Positions 7,115 to 17,190 are shown, counted from the first letter of the stretch. The stretch is 58,166 nt of DNA from an uncultured Verrucomicrobiales bacterium (GCA_937928425.1 CALFVL010000007.1:1-58166), one strand, 5' to 3'. Notes: generated by a model from the sequence alone, not told the origin. Numbers and translations: made by a program.

Positions 7115-9823
7115 CTAGCTAATGAGTTTATGGAGGTCTTGTTGGAGTTTATCTAAACGGATTTGGTCATTGAGTTTTTTTCCGTCTTGGGTGCTGACGT
7201 AGATGGAGTCTAGAGCAGCTCCTTTCTCAGTGCAAATACGCGAGTGGACTGTGATAAGGCCGTGGTCGTTCACGGTACGAAGGACATCATGGAGAAGGCC
7301 GATGCGGTCAAGAGCTTGGAGTTCAATGACAGTGAAATGTGGGTCTAGGTCGTTACTAATCCAGGCGCGGACGGGGAAGTGGACGATTTGTTCGGTTTCT
7401 GGTTTTAGGAAGTTAATTTTCTTTTTGAGGTATTTGGCGGGGTCGTAGTCTTCCTGCTCGTTGATGGTGTAAAGGGTGGTGGCAATGGCTTTTTGTTTCT
7501 CTTTGCCACTTACGACTTTTAGATCATCAGTGCAGACGCGGAAGAGGTCTAGGACGATGCCATCTGGACGGGTGTAGACGTCTGCTGAGAGGATGTTGAG
7601 CTGATGTGAGGCGAGGGTGCAGCAGATTTTTTCAAGGAGGCGCTGGTTGTCCTTGGCGGCGATGATCAGTTCACTGTAGCCAAATTTAGGGTGTTCGATC
7701 CACTGGATAGCGCACTCAAAAGGTGTCTGTGGCCGACGCTTACGAAGGTCGATATATTCCCAGAGTGCGACGACGTGTTTCCCGATGCTTTTTTTACTCC
7801 GGTAGCGGAAGTAGCGCTTGGGCATGAGCTTGGCGTGCTCATCGAAGATGTCGTGATATTTTTCTCTGAGGCTACTTTTGATTTCTACGAGGGAGGTGTG
7901 AACTTCTTTGTCAATTTCTTCGGTTCCGGCGGTCTTTCCTTCGAGGATGAATTCCCGGGTGTTGCGATAGAGTTGGAGGATGAGGGTTTCTTTCCAAGGC
8001 GACCACGCTTCTTCATTCGTGCCATTAGAGTCGGCAAAGGTGAAGAGTAAGAGGGCATCAAGGCGATGACGATCCTGCATGAGGTCGGCAAATTCTTGGA
8101 TGACTTCTGGGTCATCAATGTTCTTTTTAGTGGCAAAGCGCCAGAGGGTGAGGTGGTGATCCACGAGGAACATGATGAGGGCGCGACGACCGCCGGTAAT
8201 CTTGAGCCGTTTGCAAAGGCGGGCAGCGAGGATGGCAGATCCATCAATATGTTCACGGACGTTTTCAGCCCGGCCGGTGTCGTGGAGAATGAGAGCGGTG
8301 TAGAGGGCGTAGGGGTCAGGGTGTTTTAGGAAGAGGTCGCGGTAGATGGAGTGGCGTGGGTCTTCATCATCGACGAGGGCGTCGAGTTGATCAATGCAGC
8401 GGAGGGTGTGCTCATCTGCGGTGTAGCGGTGAAAGAATTCGTGCTGGACCAGGCAGTCGAGAGCTCCAAATTCAGGAAGATAGCGCCCAAGAACTCCGGA
8501 GCGGTGCATGAGGCGCAGGGTGCGTGCAACTTGTCCTTTTTTTTCTAGAATTTCGCGGAAGACATCGCGGTTGGCGATTTTACTGCGGAAGGATTTGTCG
8601 ATGAGGTGCCAGTGGTTTTTTATGAGTTTCCTCAGTGGGGGAGAGGGGCGGACGTCGTGCTTTTGGCAGTAGAGGAAGAGGCGGAGCAGGCGGTCGGGAT
8701 TTTCCTCAAAGATGGTTTTGCGTTTGGGAAAGAGGCGGCCATTACGGATGGTGTAGTCTTCAAGGGTCTTTTGTTTCCTCTTGATGAGTCCGAAGGTGAG
8801 TTTAGAGCGGAGTCCGTGGCTCAGGTGTTCGGAATGTTGGAGTTCGAAAATTTCGAAGACTGATTTAGTGTGGTTGTGAACGTTTCGTGCGTGGGTGTAG
8901 TAGTCACGCATGAATGACTCAATCCGGCGTAGGATTGATTTTTCAGGGTAGCCGAATTCGTCAGCAAGGACACCTTGGAAACGGAGGGTGAGAATGTCAT
9001 TCCCCTTGTCATGATAGTGGAGTCCATTGCGAACGCGGTGGAGGAAGTTGAAGGCGTCCTTGAGTTCTCGCCGTGCGAGGCGGCTCAGGATGTGACGCCC
9101 TACGAGCTCAGTCATAGAGCGGGTGTGGGCTTCTGCATCGATGATCCAGTCTAGGTTATGATAGTCGCGAAGAGTGCCTGGGCTTTCTTTGATATTAGGT
9201 TCTTGGAGAAAGACGGTGTGGGACCACTTGGCGTGCCGTTTTATGACGTCGAGACTACGCTCTTCAAAGAAGGTCTCTTTGTCCTTTTCAATGCAGTTTT
9301 TTCGGAAGCGGGTTTTGAATTTCTCAAAGAGGGTGCTGGAGCCAGCAATGAGGCGGGAGTCAAAGAGGGCGGTGCGTGACTGTGGCTCTCGTTTTGCTTC
9401 GGCAAGAGATTCAGAAATGGAGCGGGTGGAGGGTAGGAACTTAAAGCCGAGATCCCAGATGATGTGCTGGATTTCCTTGATGAGTTCGGAGTCTTTTTTG
9501 GGGATTTTCTGAGATGAGGTGGCGGTGAGAAAGAGGAGGTCAATGTCAGACCCGGGGTTCATCAGACCGCGGCCATATCCGCCGTTAGCGAGGAGGGCGA
9601 GTTGGGGTGTCTCTTGACCTTCTTTCAGGAATGTTTGGTAGAGGGCGTTAATGAGTTGATCTGTGGCCGCAGAGCGTGCTTCGGCATGAGCGAGGCCGTC
9701 TTGCCCCGCAAGGTGAAGCTGCTGTAGGGTCTGGTTACTCTCGGCGAGATGGGTCTTTAAAAAAGCGAGCAGCTCCTGAGGAGGCAGCTCGCGTAGGACG
9801 TGGTGGTCTAGTTTAGATGACAC
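7115..9823 (-). CDS. glnD: [Protein-PII] uridylyltransferase / uridylyl-removing enzyme GlnD
   Basis: GlnD senses glutamine and adds or removes UMP on PII proteins, setting nitrogen regulation. The 902-residue product has the family order: a nucleotidyltransferase domain with GGYGRGLMNPGSDIDLLFL (residues 81-99), the GlnD linker, an HD hydrolase domain with LILHDTGRAENV (~515), and two C-terminal ACT domains (LIIAAKDNQRLLEKICCTL; VIELQALDRIGLLHDVLRT). The start is a GTG (MSSKLDHH) with no clear Shine-Dalgarno. It follows the L,D-transpeptidase gene by 20 bases and may be read through from it. Its expected partner PII gene is not in the window, but two amt genes lie 14 kb away. Confidence 0.93.
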   Translation of the reverse strand: MSSKLDHHVLRELPPQELLAFLKTHLAESNQTLQQLHLAGQDGLAHAEARSAATDQLINALYQTFLKEGQETPQLALLANGGYGRGLMNPGSDIDLLFLTATSSQKIPKKDSELIKEIQHIIWDLGFKFLPSTRSISESLAEAKREPQSRTALFDSRLIAGSSTLFEKFKTRFRKNCIEKDKETFFEERSLDVIKRHAKWSHTVFLQEPNIKESPGTLRDYHNLDWIIDAEAHTRSMTELVGRHILSRLARRELKDAFNFLHRVRNGLHYHDKGNDILTLRFQGVLADEFGYPEKSILRRIESFMRDYYTHARNVHNHTKSVFEIFELQHSEHLSHGLRSKLTFGLIKRKQKTLEDYTIRNGRLFPKRKTIFEENPDRLLRLFLYCQKHDVRPSPPLRKLIKNHWHLIDKSFRSKIANRDVFREILEKKGQVARTLRLMHRSGVLGRYLPEFGALDCLVQHEFFHRYTADEHTLRCIDQLDALVDDEDPRHSIYRDLFLKHPDPYALYTALILHDTGRAENVREHIDGSAILAARLCKRLKITGGRRALIMFLVDHHLTLWRFATKKNIDDPEVIQEFADLMQDRHRLDALLLFTFADSNGTNEEAWSPWKETLILQLYRNTREFILEGKTAGTEEIDKEVHTSLVEIKSSLREKYHDIFDEHAKLMPKRYFRYRSKKSIGKHVVALWEYIDLRKRRPQTPFECAIQWIEHPKFGYSELIIAAKDNQRLLEKICCTLASHQLNILSADVYTRPDGIVLDLFRVCTDDLKVVSGKEKQKAIATTLYTINEQEDYDPAKYLKKKINFLKPETEQIVHFPVRAWISNDLDPHFTVIELQALDRIGLLHDVLRTVNDHGLITVHSRICTEKGAALDSIYVSTQDGKKLNDQIRLDKLQQDLHKLIS

Positions 9824-9843
9824 GTAGGGTAGCGGAATGACTT

Positions 9844-10464
9844 TTACCAGCGGGTGGCATTGGCTCGTAGCTTTCCACCATTACGGGCGTAGTAGGTGCG
9901 GCCTGCCTTGATCGTATCGAGTGATCCACGGATGATTTTAACGCCCGAGCCGACACCAACTCGGCGATAGAGGTCAATGACATCATTCGATTTCATGCGA
10001 ATACAGCCGTAGGAGGCGGGACTGCCTATCTTATGCTCGGCAGGAGTCCCGTGAATGTAAACACAGCGACCGAAGGTGTTACGATTATGGCTATCGCGGC
10101 CACTGAGCCAGAGAATACGAGTGACGATGGGGTCTCGCCCTGGGGTGTTAGGTTTGACGATTGCGCCAGTCCGGCGACGGCTTTTAAAAACGGCACCTTT
10201 AGGTGCTCCACCACCAATTTTTTTAGCGATGACGTGATTACCGAGGGGGGTGCGATTACTCCCGTTCTGGCTTCCTAGTCCGAATTTCGAGGTGGAAATG
10301 GGATAGGCTTTGATAGGTTTCCCATTTTTAACGAGGAGCATTTTCTGGTCCCTTACGCTGACAACCATCTGGCTAGTTCGGTCGTCTGGTTTAGAGCCAC
10401 AACTTGCTAGAAACAAGGGGAGGCTGGTAAAGAACACAAGGGTGATCGACTTAAAGAGGCGCAT
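9844..10464 (-). CDS. L,D-transpeptidase (YkuD) lipoprotein
   Basis: This enzyme would make 3-3 crosslinks in peptidoglycan or attach proteins to it. The start was placed at MRLFKSITLVFFTSLPLFLASC, a lipoprotein signal with the lipobox ending LASC; the open frame extends further upstream into the glycosyltransferase gene but without meaning. The catalytic motif is intact: CVYIHGTPAEHKIGSPASYGCIRM, with the His (YIHGT) and the S-x-GC-R Cys-Arg near residue 160. The mature enzyme of ~190 residues is a bare YkuD domain with no LysM. It sits between a glycosyltransferase and glnD on the same strand with ~20-base gaps on each side. Confidence 0.9.
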   Translation of the reverse strand: MRLFKSITLVFFTSLPLFLASCGSKPDDRTSQMVVSVRDQKMLLVKNGKPIKAYPISTSKFGLGSQNGSNRTPLGNHVIAKKIGGGAPKGAVFKSRRRTGAIVKPNTPGRDPIVTRILWLSGRDSHNRNTFGRCVYIHGTPAEHKIGSPASYGCIRMKSNDVIDLYRRVGVGSGVKIIRGSLDTIKAGRTYYARNGGKLRANATRW

Positions 10465-10484
10465 AAGGGAGGCGAAAGTTTGAA

Positions 10485-11987
10485 TTAATGTTTCTTCGAA
10501 AGAAAGGGCAAAAATTGGAGCAAATAATGCATTTGTCCTATTGAATTTAAAGAAGTATAAAAGAAACCGACTGGAAAGGGAAGCAGTAAGATTGCCGATG
10601 GCCAATTTCCTGAGAAGGCGGCTTCCAGAACGACGAAGAGGAAGAATAGGCCGAATAGGAGCTCGGCGATCGGGGTGAGGCTCTTCAGGGCTTTATAGCC
10701 ACTTTTTTTGATTTCTTTTTTCTCAGTGCCTTCGATACCGTATTTAGGGGTGCGGACGAAGCCCGTTTCATGGCCCATCATGGCTTCTATGACAGCTTTG
10801 GCATTATTGACGGCCATGCCGATGCCGAGGGCAAGAAGAAGGGGGAGGTAACAGATTTCTCTTAGCCATGTTTTGGGGTTAAGGGATTTTTGGGCTACGG
10901 CGTAGAAGAAGACGATAGAGATGGAGGAGAAAAAGAAGATGGGGGCATTGATAAGAAGATTACCAAGAGGGCCGAAGTCTGGACCCCACTGATTTTTAGG
11001 GAAGATGAGGAAGCAGAGGGCGATGAGGAGGAGGTAGGCGTAATTGGCAGTGAGGTGTGCAGTGGCCTCTAATTTTACTGCAAGTGGGTATTTACTTTTC
11101 CAGATGGAGGGGAGGCATTTTTTACAGCACTGAATAGAGCCTTTGGTCCAGCGGTGTTGCTGATTTTTAAAGCCAGCCATATCCACAGGGAGCTCGGCAG
11201 GGGTTTCCACTTCTTTAAGAAAGATGAATTTCCACCCTTTCAGCTGGGCGCGGTAGCTTAAGTCCATGTCCTCGGTGAGGGTGTCATGTTCCCAGCCGCC
11301 TGCGTCTTCGATCGCAGACTTACGCCAGATGCCACCTGTGCCATTAAAGGAGAAGAAGCGACCAGAGCGGTTACGGGCGGTTTGCTCTAGTTCGAGGTGG
11401 CCATCTAGGAAAAGGGCTTGGACACGTGTTAGGGCGTTATAGTTCCGGTTGAGGTGTCCCCAGCGGGTCTGAACGAGGGCGATCTGATCGTTAGTAAAGT
11501 GGTGGATGGTTTCTTGGAGAAGGTCCGGATTAGGGACGAAGTCAGCATCAAGAATGAGGATGAAGTCTCCTTTGGCGACCTTCATGCCGTTTTCAAGAGC
11601 TCCAGCCTTAAATCCTGTGCGGTCACTGCGGTGGAGGCATTCTGCATCGAAGCCCTGTTCGCGGAGACGGGCGGCGCCGGCTTGAGAGATATTGACGGTT
11701 TCGTCGGTTGAGTCGTCGAGAATTTGGATCTGGATTTTATCTTGAGGGTAGTCGAGTGCGGCTACGGCACCGAGTAGTCGGTCCACGACGTGCATCTCGT
11801 TAAAGACTGGGAGCTGGATCGTCACGAGGGGCATTTCTTGGAATTCCCGCTCGGGCATAGGCCGTTTCCTACCGTGCTTAAAGTAGAGGTAAAGAATGGT
11901 GAGGCGGTGGCAGCCATACCCTGCGAGCCCAAGTAGCACTGCGGTGTAGAGGGCGAACCAGATCCAAGCGGAGATACCTTGTGACAT
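10485..11987 (-). CDS. Membrane glycosyltransferase family 2 (cellulose/mannan-synthase-like)
   Basis: The start was taken at MSQGISAWIWFALYTAVLLG, the first membrane helix; the open frame upstream to 12296 is Pro/Thr-rich and overlaps the divergent SMP-30 gene. The 500-residue protein has the GT2 core: LVTIQLPVFNEMHVVDRLL, QIQILDDSTDETV, LILDADFVPNPD (D-x-D), GTGGIWRKSAI, LTEDMDLSYRAQLKG, and QQHRWTKGSIQ (the Q/RxxRW signature). Several C-terminal membrane helices follow (from ~residue 330). This pattern is processive or CslA-like. It probably makes a polysaccharide or glycolipid; the product is unknown. Confidence 0.9.
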   Translation of the reverse strand: MSQGISAWIWFALYTAVLLGLAGYGCHRLTILYLYFKHGRKRPMPEREFQEMPLVTIQLPVFNEMHVVDRLLGAVAALDYPQDKIQIQILDDSTDETVNISQAGAARLREQGFDAECLHRSDRTGFKAGALENGMKVAKGDFILILDADFVPNPDLLQETIHHFTNDQIALVQTRWGHLNRNYNALTRVQALFLDGHLELEQTARNRSGRFFSFNGTGGIWRKSAIEDAGGWEHDTLTEDMDLSYRAQLKGWKFIFLKEVETPAELPVDMAGFKNQQHRWTKGSIQCCKKCLPSIWKSKYPLAVKLEATAHLTANYAYLLLIALCFLIFPKNQWGPDFGPLGNLLINAPIFFFSSISIVFFYAVAQKSLNPKTWLREICYLPLLLALGIGMAVNNAKAVIEAMMGHETGFVRTPKYGIEGTEKKEIKKSGYKALKSLTPIAELLFGLFFLFVVLEAAFSGNWPSAILLLPFPVGFFYTSLNSIGQMHYLLQFLPFLSKKH

Positions 11988-12202
11988 GAGAAGGGTAGGT
12001 GAGGTGGGGTTGAGTGAGGGTTTGTTAAATGTGGGGGTGGGAAAAGTTCCCTGCCCCTTTGGGTTGCCAGTTATTGCTGGATTTGTCAAGGCTCCTGCAC
12101 GGTTGACGATGTTAAGGATAAGTCCTGTGTCAATGGCGGGTGGAGAGTGAGAATTACAGTGAAATTCTGGACAAATGAGTGCGTTAGAGATTTGGTGCAG
12201 GA

Positions 12203-13048
12203 ATGACAGTTGAAGCGATTGGGACTTATAGGTCGACTTGGGGAGAGGGGCCGATTTGGGTAAATGGGCGTTTGGTGTATGTGGATATTGAGTCACATAA
12301 GGTCATTTCCTTTAATCCCGAGACCGGAGATGAGGTGATTTGGAAAGTAGGACAGCGGGTGGGGACGGTGGTGCCTCGGGCGAGTGGAGGATTTGTGGCA
12401 GCGGGCGACCAGGGTTTCTTTTTCCTGAGTGAGGAGGGTGAGGTGAGCGCAATTACTGATCCTGAGCCAGAGAAAGAGAATAATCGTTTTAATGACGGCA
12501 AGTGCGCTCCGGATGGTCATTTTTTTGCAGGGACCATTAGCTTGGTCAAGAAGGAGGGTGATGCTGACCTCTACCGGCTTTCGCCAGATTTAGCGGTGAC
12601 TAAGGCTTACGGGCCGGTGACGAATTCTAATGGCATCGTGTGGAACGCTGATGGGAAGACTTGTTATTACATCGATACCCCGAAGAAAGAAGTTCTGGCG
12701 TTCGACTATCAGGACGGTGTTTTGACAAATCCGCACCGCGTCGTGTCGCTGAACCATATTGAGAGCTCTCCTGATGGTATGGCGATCGATGAAAAAGGTC
12801 ACCTTTGGATCGCTTTCTGTCATGGGGCTTGTGTCACGAGTTTTGATCCAGCGAGCGGGTATGAGATACAGCGGGTAGAGCTGCCTTGTTTGGAGACGAC
12901 AGCCTGTGCCTTCGGGGGACCAGACCTAGCAGACCTCTACGTGACAACAGGGGTTCATAAGACCGAGAAAGAAGAGCATGCGGGGAGGATATTCGTGATT
13001 AAGGGGCTCGGAGTGACGGGACTCCCTACGAATTTCTTTGGAGGGTAG
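12203..13048 (+). CDS. SMP-30 / gluconolactonase-like beta-propeller
   Basis: This 281-residue cytoplasmic protein opens MTVEAIGTYRSTWGEGPIWV. It carries the metal ligands expected of SMP-30/regucalcin lactonases: Glu in GEGP (about residue 15), Asn in NRFNDGKCAPDGHFFAGTI (~95), Asn in TNSNGIVW and Asp in SSPDGMAID (~195). The family hydrolyses aldonolactones, for example gluconolactone, in sugar-acid pathways. No signal peptide is present. It is divergent from the glycosyltransferase gene with about 215 bases between starts. A long perfect inverted repeat (13143-13175) lies downstream. Confidence 0.9.
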   Translation: MTVEAIGTYRSTWGEGPIWVNGRLVYVDIESHKVISFNPETGDEVIWKVGQRVGTVVPRASGGFVAAGDQGFFFLSEEGEVSAITDPEPEKENNRFNDGKCAPDGHFFAGTISLVKKEGDADLYRLSPDLAVTKAYGPVTNSNGIVWNADGKTCYYIDTPKKEVLAFDYQDGVLTNPHRVVSLNHIESSPDGMAIDEKGHLWIAFCHGACVTSFDPASGYEIQRVELPCLETTACAFGGPDLADLYVTTGVHKTEKEEHAGRIFVIKGLGVTGLPTNFFGG

Positions 13049-13142
13049 GTGTGTTTTAAGGGGAGTAGGGTGGCTCTGGGGGTGAAAAATTCCGAATTTT
13101 TTGCGAATTGCTTCAGCTAGCCGAAATGTGAAAACGCACAAT

Positions 13143-13175
13143 ATATTGTGTTGTTTTTTTAAAACAACACAATAT
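13143..13175. repeat. Perfect 15-bp inverted repeat with TTT centre
   Basis: The arms ATATTGTGTTGTTTT and AAAACAACACAATAT are exactly complementary and separated by TTT. It lies 95 bases after the SMP-30 stop and 114 bases before smc. The stem is A/T-rich and not followed by a T-run, so it is not a textbook terminator. It may be an operator for a dimeric regulator of smc, or an extruding hairpin. Confidence 0.7.
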
Positions 13176-13288
13176 GAAGTGTTTCTCCCTGCCTTTCCTT
13201 GAGATGGAAGACTTGGTCTTTTAGACTCCACGTCTACCCGAAACGGGCGGAACTTGTCCTCGCCTTTAATTCTTAATCACACCCTCTC

Positions 13289-16200
13289 ATGTATCTCAAA
13301 TCCCTCGATATCCACGGCTTTAAGTCCTTCGCCGATAAAACTCGCTTTGAGTTTGCTGAGGGCGTCACCGGCATCGTTGGCCCAAATGGTTGTGGGAAGT
13401 CGAATGTGGTGGATGCCATTCGCTGGGTCCTCGGAGAGACCTCAGCGAAGGCCCTGCGTGGGGGAGAGATGGCAGACGTTATTTTTAATGGTTCTGAGAA
13501 GCGCAAGAAGCTGGGGATGGCGGAAGTCACCCTCACTTTGGCGGATTGTGAAGAAGCGCTGAAGACGGACTATAATGAGGTTTCTATCACACGCCGGGTT
13601 TTTGCAGACGGAAAATCAGAATATTTGATTAATAATACCCGCTGCCGTCTTCGTGATATTGGTGATCTCTTCATGGACACCGGAATCGGTCGTTCTTCGT
13701 ATTCTATTATGGAGCAGGGGAAGATCGATATGCTTCTCTCTGCGAAGCCAGAAGATCGCCGCCAAGTCTTCGAAGAAGCCGCAGGAATTACTAAGTCTAA
13801 GAAGGAGAAAAAAGAAGCCCTCAGAAAACTAGAATACACGGAGGGAAATCTCCTCAGAGTGTCTGACGTCCTAGCAGAACAAGAACGGCGCATAAATTCG
13901 CTGAAGCGGCAGGTTTCTAAGGCGCGCCGCTATCAGGCTCTTGCTAAGGATGTCACCATTCTAGACACCCATCTGAGTCACCGGCTATGGCAGCGGCTCA
14001 GTGGAGAGCGTGAAGAGCTCCTCGTCTCACTCTCATCACTCTTTAAAAAGCGAGATGAATTCGAGAATGAACTCCCTCAAAAAGAGGCTGCCGTAGTCAA
14101 TGCTCGCGATAAAGCGCAGGCCCTTGATGCCGAACTCTCCGCCCTTCGTCAGCGCCTGTCAGATAAAAAAAATGCCATCTCAGCGGCTCAAAGCCGTATC
14201 GCCTTTAACGATGAACGCAGAGGGGAATTCGCCGAGCGGCTGCAACAGAATGAGAAAGACATCGCCGCCACAGACCTCAGCCTCGCCGAGCAGCAAGAAA
14301 CCTTGCAACAAAGCCAAGCTTCCCTCGAGGATCTAGAAAAACGAATTAGCGATAAAGAGTCCCAAGCGCAAGAACGCCAACAAGCCTCCGGCGCCATTGT
14401 CCAAGAACGTCAGGACTTAGAAAACCAGCTCCGCCGAGTGAGGGCAGAGGCCAATGCCACACAGCAAATTATTGCCAGCTCACAGGCTAAGATCGAGAGT
14501 GCACTCAGCCAGATGGAGGGTAACAAGGAGCGCATGAAGCAGCTGGAGGACGAGTCTGAGCGACTCCGCGTAGAGCAGGCTAGGGTGATTGCGGAGCGGG
14601 ACCAGTTCATCACCCTTTTAGAAGAACATCAGAAGACCCTTCCTAGCTTAGAAGAAGCTCGTGAGAAGACGCAGAGAGAGTTTGAGGAAGTACGAGCTTC
14701 ACTAGACTTAGCCCGTAAGGCTGCCACCGTGGCAAGTCGTGCTCATTCGCAGAAGAGCTCCCGCCTAGATGTCCTTAGGCAGCTTGTAGAGAGTGGGGAG
14801 GGCTTAGAAAAAGGCACCCAAGCTGTCCTGCGCGGCCTGAATGATCCGGACCTTATTAAGCCCGGTATCACTGGTCTTCTCGGAGCTGCTCTTAAGGCAC
14901 CAGATGAGTATGCCATCGCAGTAGAGTCTGCCCTTTCTCAGTATCTTCAAGCCATCATCGTCCGTGATGAAGAGCTGGCAGACTCCATCATCGAGCGCCT
15001 TGTGGATGGGAAAAAAGGCAGTGCTGCCATCTTACCTGAGAGTCTACTTCCCGCCGCACAAGGCACCCAGATTGAGGCCCTCCCAGAAGGCGCCTCCGCT
15101 TGGTCTCTTGATGTCGTCACGGTGGATGCCAAGTTCACGGGGCTCATGGAGCAACTCCTCGCTAAAGTCCTCATCGTCCCAGAGCGGGCCACAGCTTTAC
15201 AGCTTCGTGCCGCCTACCCGGACCTCACCTTCGTCACACAAGCAGGCGAGCTTTTAACGCCCGAGGGTGTCCTACGCGGAGGTTCTAGTGGCGGGAAAGA
15301 CAACTCGCTGCTCAAACGCCGTAACGAGATCGAAGCACTCTCCCATGAGGTGAAAGAACTCGCAGCGGCTGAGAAGGCGGCGGAGAAAGATATCTGTGAT
15401 TGCGAGGCACGCACTAAGGAGCTGCGTGAGGAACTCGAGCAAGCTAAAGACCGATTGCAACGTCACCGAGTCGAAGACTCCACCCTGCAAGGCCAGCTGA
15501 AACTCGCTAAGCGAGAGGCTGATGGCATCGACTCCAAAGTCGGGAATAACCAGTGGGAGCGAGAAGATCTAGGGGGGCGGGAAAAAACGGCGACTGATAG
15601 CCGCTCAGCTCTTGAGAATGAGCTGGCCCGCGCCCGTGAGCGTCTGAATGCCTTAGAGGATGATAGCCGTAAACTCTCCGCTCAAGTGGAGGAGGTCATG
15701 AAGAGGGAAAACGAGGCCCGTGAGCGGACGAATGAGGCCCGCACCGCACTTGCCGTAGAAAAACAGGCCCGTGATTCTGCTGCTCGTGAACAGGACCCGA
15801 TGAGCCGACGGATTCGCGAACTCGCCGAGCTCAATACCCGCCGAAAAAATGAAATTTCCACGGCGAAAGAACGGATCGTAAAAGGGGAGACCGAGAACCA
15901 AGGCCTCCTTATAGAAGTCACCCAGTATCAAGAAGAGGTGAAGCAGCTCAGCGGAGAACTAAGCCTCTCTGATGAGCAGCGTAAGACCCTTGCGCGTGGC
16001 ATTGAAGAAGCGGAGGCCAGCTTCTCTGAACTCCGCCACCACCAGAGCCAAGTCCTCAGCCAAATCAGTAAAGAAGAGGTTTCCTGCACCAAGCTAGATC
16101 TGCGCATAGAAAACTTAGTGAATGGCACCATGGAGCGCCATCAGGTGGATCTCTCTCTCTTCCGCCCAGATGCGCACGGACTCATCGCCTGTATCAATGA

Positions 16201-17083
16201 GCGCAAGGAGCTTGAGAAAAAGAGCCGTGCGAGATCAGGCCCTGAGAGCGAAATCAAAGCCCCTGCTAACTTGTCACCAGATGATCAGGCAGAAAGCGCA
16301 AGTGAGGCCAGTGAGGCTGGGCAAGAGGAGCAGGCGATCGCCCAGATTACTGGGGAAAAGCACCCTGATTGGGACTTTGTCGAGGCCATCGTCGCAGATC
16401 TAAAACGCCGTCTGGATTCCATGGGTCCGGTGAATCTCGATGCCATTGAGGAATTTGATGAGCTGGAAGAACGCCACACTTTCACCAGAAATCAGCACGA
16501 TGACCTCGTGAACTCTAAGGAAAAACTCCTCGAAATTATCGACCGGATTAATACCGAGTCCGAGCGACTCTTTGCCGAGACCTTCCACGCCGTCAGTAAG
16601 AATTTTAAGTCCATGTTTAAGCGCCTCTTTGGGGAGAAAGCTACTGCGGACCTCATCCTTCAAGACGAGAGCGACCCCCTAGAATGTGGCATTGAAGTCA
16701 TCGCGAAACCGCCGGGTAAAAAACTGCAATCTATCTCCCTCATGTCTGGTGGAGAGCGTTCCATGACTGCCGTGGCCCTGCTCTTCTCCATCTACATGGT
16801 AAAGCCTAGCCCCTTCTGTGTGCTGGATGAGCTGGATGCCCCACTGGATGAGTCAAACATTGGCCGCTTCCTCAAGGTGCTAGATGCATTTATCGATCAG
16901 AGTCAGTTCATCATCGTCACCCACTCTAAGCGCACCATGGAGCGGGCTGATGTCATGTATGGCGTCACCATGGAAGAATTCGGAGTCTCAAAACCGGTAG
17001 GAATGCGCCTCACCAGTGAGACCGCCAAAGACAGTGGACCTAAATCTGCTGCCCAGAAAGCAGCCCTGAAGCTGGATGCTTAG
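13289..17083 (+). CDS. smc: Chromosome segregation ATPase SMC
   Basis: SMC is the condensin subunit that loops and segregates chromosomal DNA together with ScpA/ScpB. The 1264-residue product has the N-terminal head MYLKSLDIHGFKSFADKT and Walker A GPNGCGKSNVVDAIRWVLGE (~31-50). A first long coiled coil follows, then the hinge (about 515-660, containing GITGLLGAALKAPDEYAIAV), a second coiled coil with an acidic Ser/Glu insert near residue 1000, and the C-terminal head with signature LMSGGERSMTAVALLF and Walker B FCVLDELDAPLD (~1175). Length is near the bacterial norm (about 1200). It is a lone gene; scpA/scpB are not adjacent. Confidence 0.96.
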   Translation: MYLKSLDIHGFKSFADKTRFEFAEGVTGIVGPNGCGKSNVVDAIRWVLGETSAKALRGGEMADVIFNGSEKRKKLGMAEVTLTLADCEEALKTDYNEVSITRRVFADGKSEYLINNTRCRLRDIGDLFMDTGIGRSSYSIMEQGKIDMLLSAKPEDRRQVFEEAAGITKSKKEKKEALRKLEYTEGNLLRVSDVLAEQERRINSLKRQVSKARRYQALAKDVTILDTHLSHRLWQRLSGEREELLVSLSSLFKKRDEFENELPQKEAAVVNARDKAQALDAELSALRQRLSDKKNAISAAQSRIAFNDERRGEFAERLQQNEKDIAATDLSLAEQQETLQQSQASLEDLEKRISDKESQAQERQQASGAIVQERQDLENQLRRVRAEANATQQIIASSQAKIESALSQMEGNKERMKQLEDESERLRVEQARVIAERDQFITLLEEHQKTLPSLEEAREKTQREFEEVRASLDLARKAATVASRAHSQKSSRLDVLRQLVESGEGLEKGTQAVLRGLNDPDLIKPGITGLLGAALKAPDEYAIAVESALSQYLQAIIVRDEELADSIIERLVDGKKGSAAILPESLLPAAQGTQIEALPEGASAWSLDVVTVDAKFTGLMEQLLAKVLIVPERATALQLRAAYPDLTFVTQAGELLTPEGVLRGGSSGGKDNSLLKRRNEIEALSHEVKELAAAEKAAEKDICDCEARTKELREELEQAKDRLQRHRVEDSTLQGQLKLAKREADGIDSKVGNNQWEREDLGGREKTATDSRSALENELARARERLNALEDDSRKLSAQVEEVMKRENEARERTNEARTALAVEKQARDSAAREQDPMSRRIRELAELNTRRKNEISTAKERIVKGETENQGLLIEVTQYQEEVKQLSGELSLSDEQRKTLARGIEEAEASFSELRHHQSQVLSQISKEEVSCTKLDLRIENLVNGTMERHQVDLSLFRPDAHGLIACINERKELEKKSRARSGPESEIKAPANLSPDDQAESASEASEAGQEEQAIAQITGEKHPDWDFVEAIVADLKRRLDSMGPVNLDAIEEFDELEERHTFTRNQHDDLVNSKEKLLEIIDRINTESERLFAETFHAVSKNFKSMFKRLFGEKATADLILQDESDPLECGIEVIAKPPGKKLQSISLMSGGERSMTAVALLFSIYMVKPSPFCVLDELDAPLDESNIGRFLKVLDAFIDQSQFIIVTHSKRTMERADVMYGVTMEEFGVSKPVGMRLTSETAKDSGPKSAAQKAALKLDA

Positions 17084-17141
17084 AAAAAATAGGCATCACT
17101 TCTGTTTCTTTAAGGAGCTGAGGTGAAGTCCCAGTCTGACT

Positions 17142-17169
17142 TCTAGTTTGACACTAGAAATGCCTTTTT
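17142..17169 (+). terminator. Possible smc terminator
   Basis: TCTAGT-TTGAC-ACTAGA forms a 6-bp stem, followed after six bases by TTTTT. It lies 58 bases past the smc stop. The spacing to the T-run is longer than usual, so this is tentative. Confidence 0.35.
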
Positions 17170-17190
17170 AAAGATCTGGGGAGGAGAGGG

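Noticed and set aside
10465-10605. Upstream extension of the L,D-transpeptidase frame
   Set aside because: Runs into the glycosyltransferase 3' end; the lipoprotein signal begins at the later ATG.
11988-12296. Upstream extension of the glycosyltransferase frame
   Set aside because: Pro/Thr-rich, overlaps the divergent SMP-30 gene, and the first membrane helix begins at the later ATG.
13143-13175. Palindrome as a Rex operator
   Set aside because: Rex sites have TTGTGAA-type arms with a 4-base gap; this repeat differs and lies 18 kb from rex.
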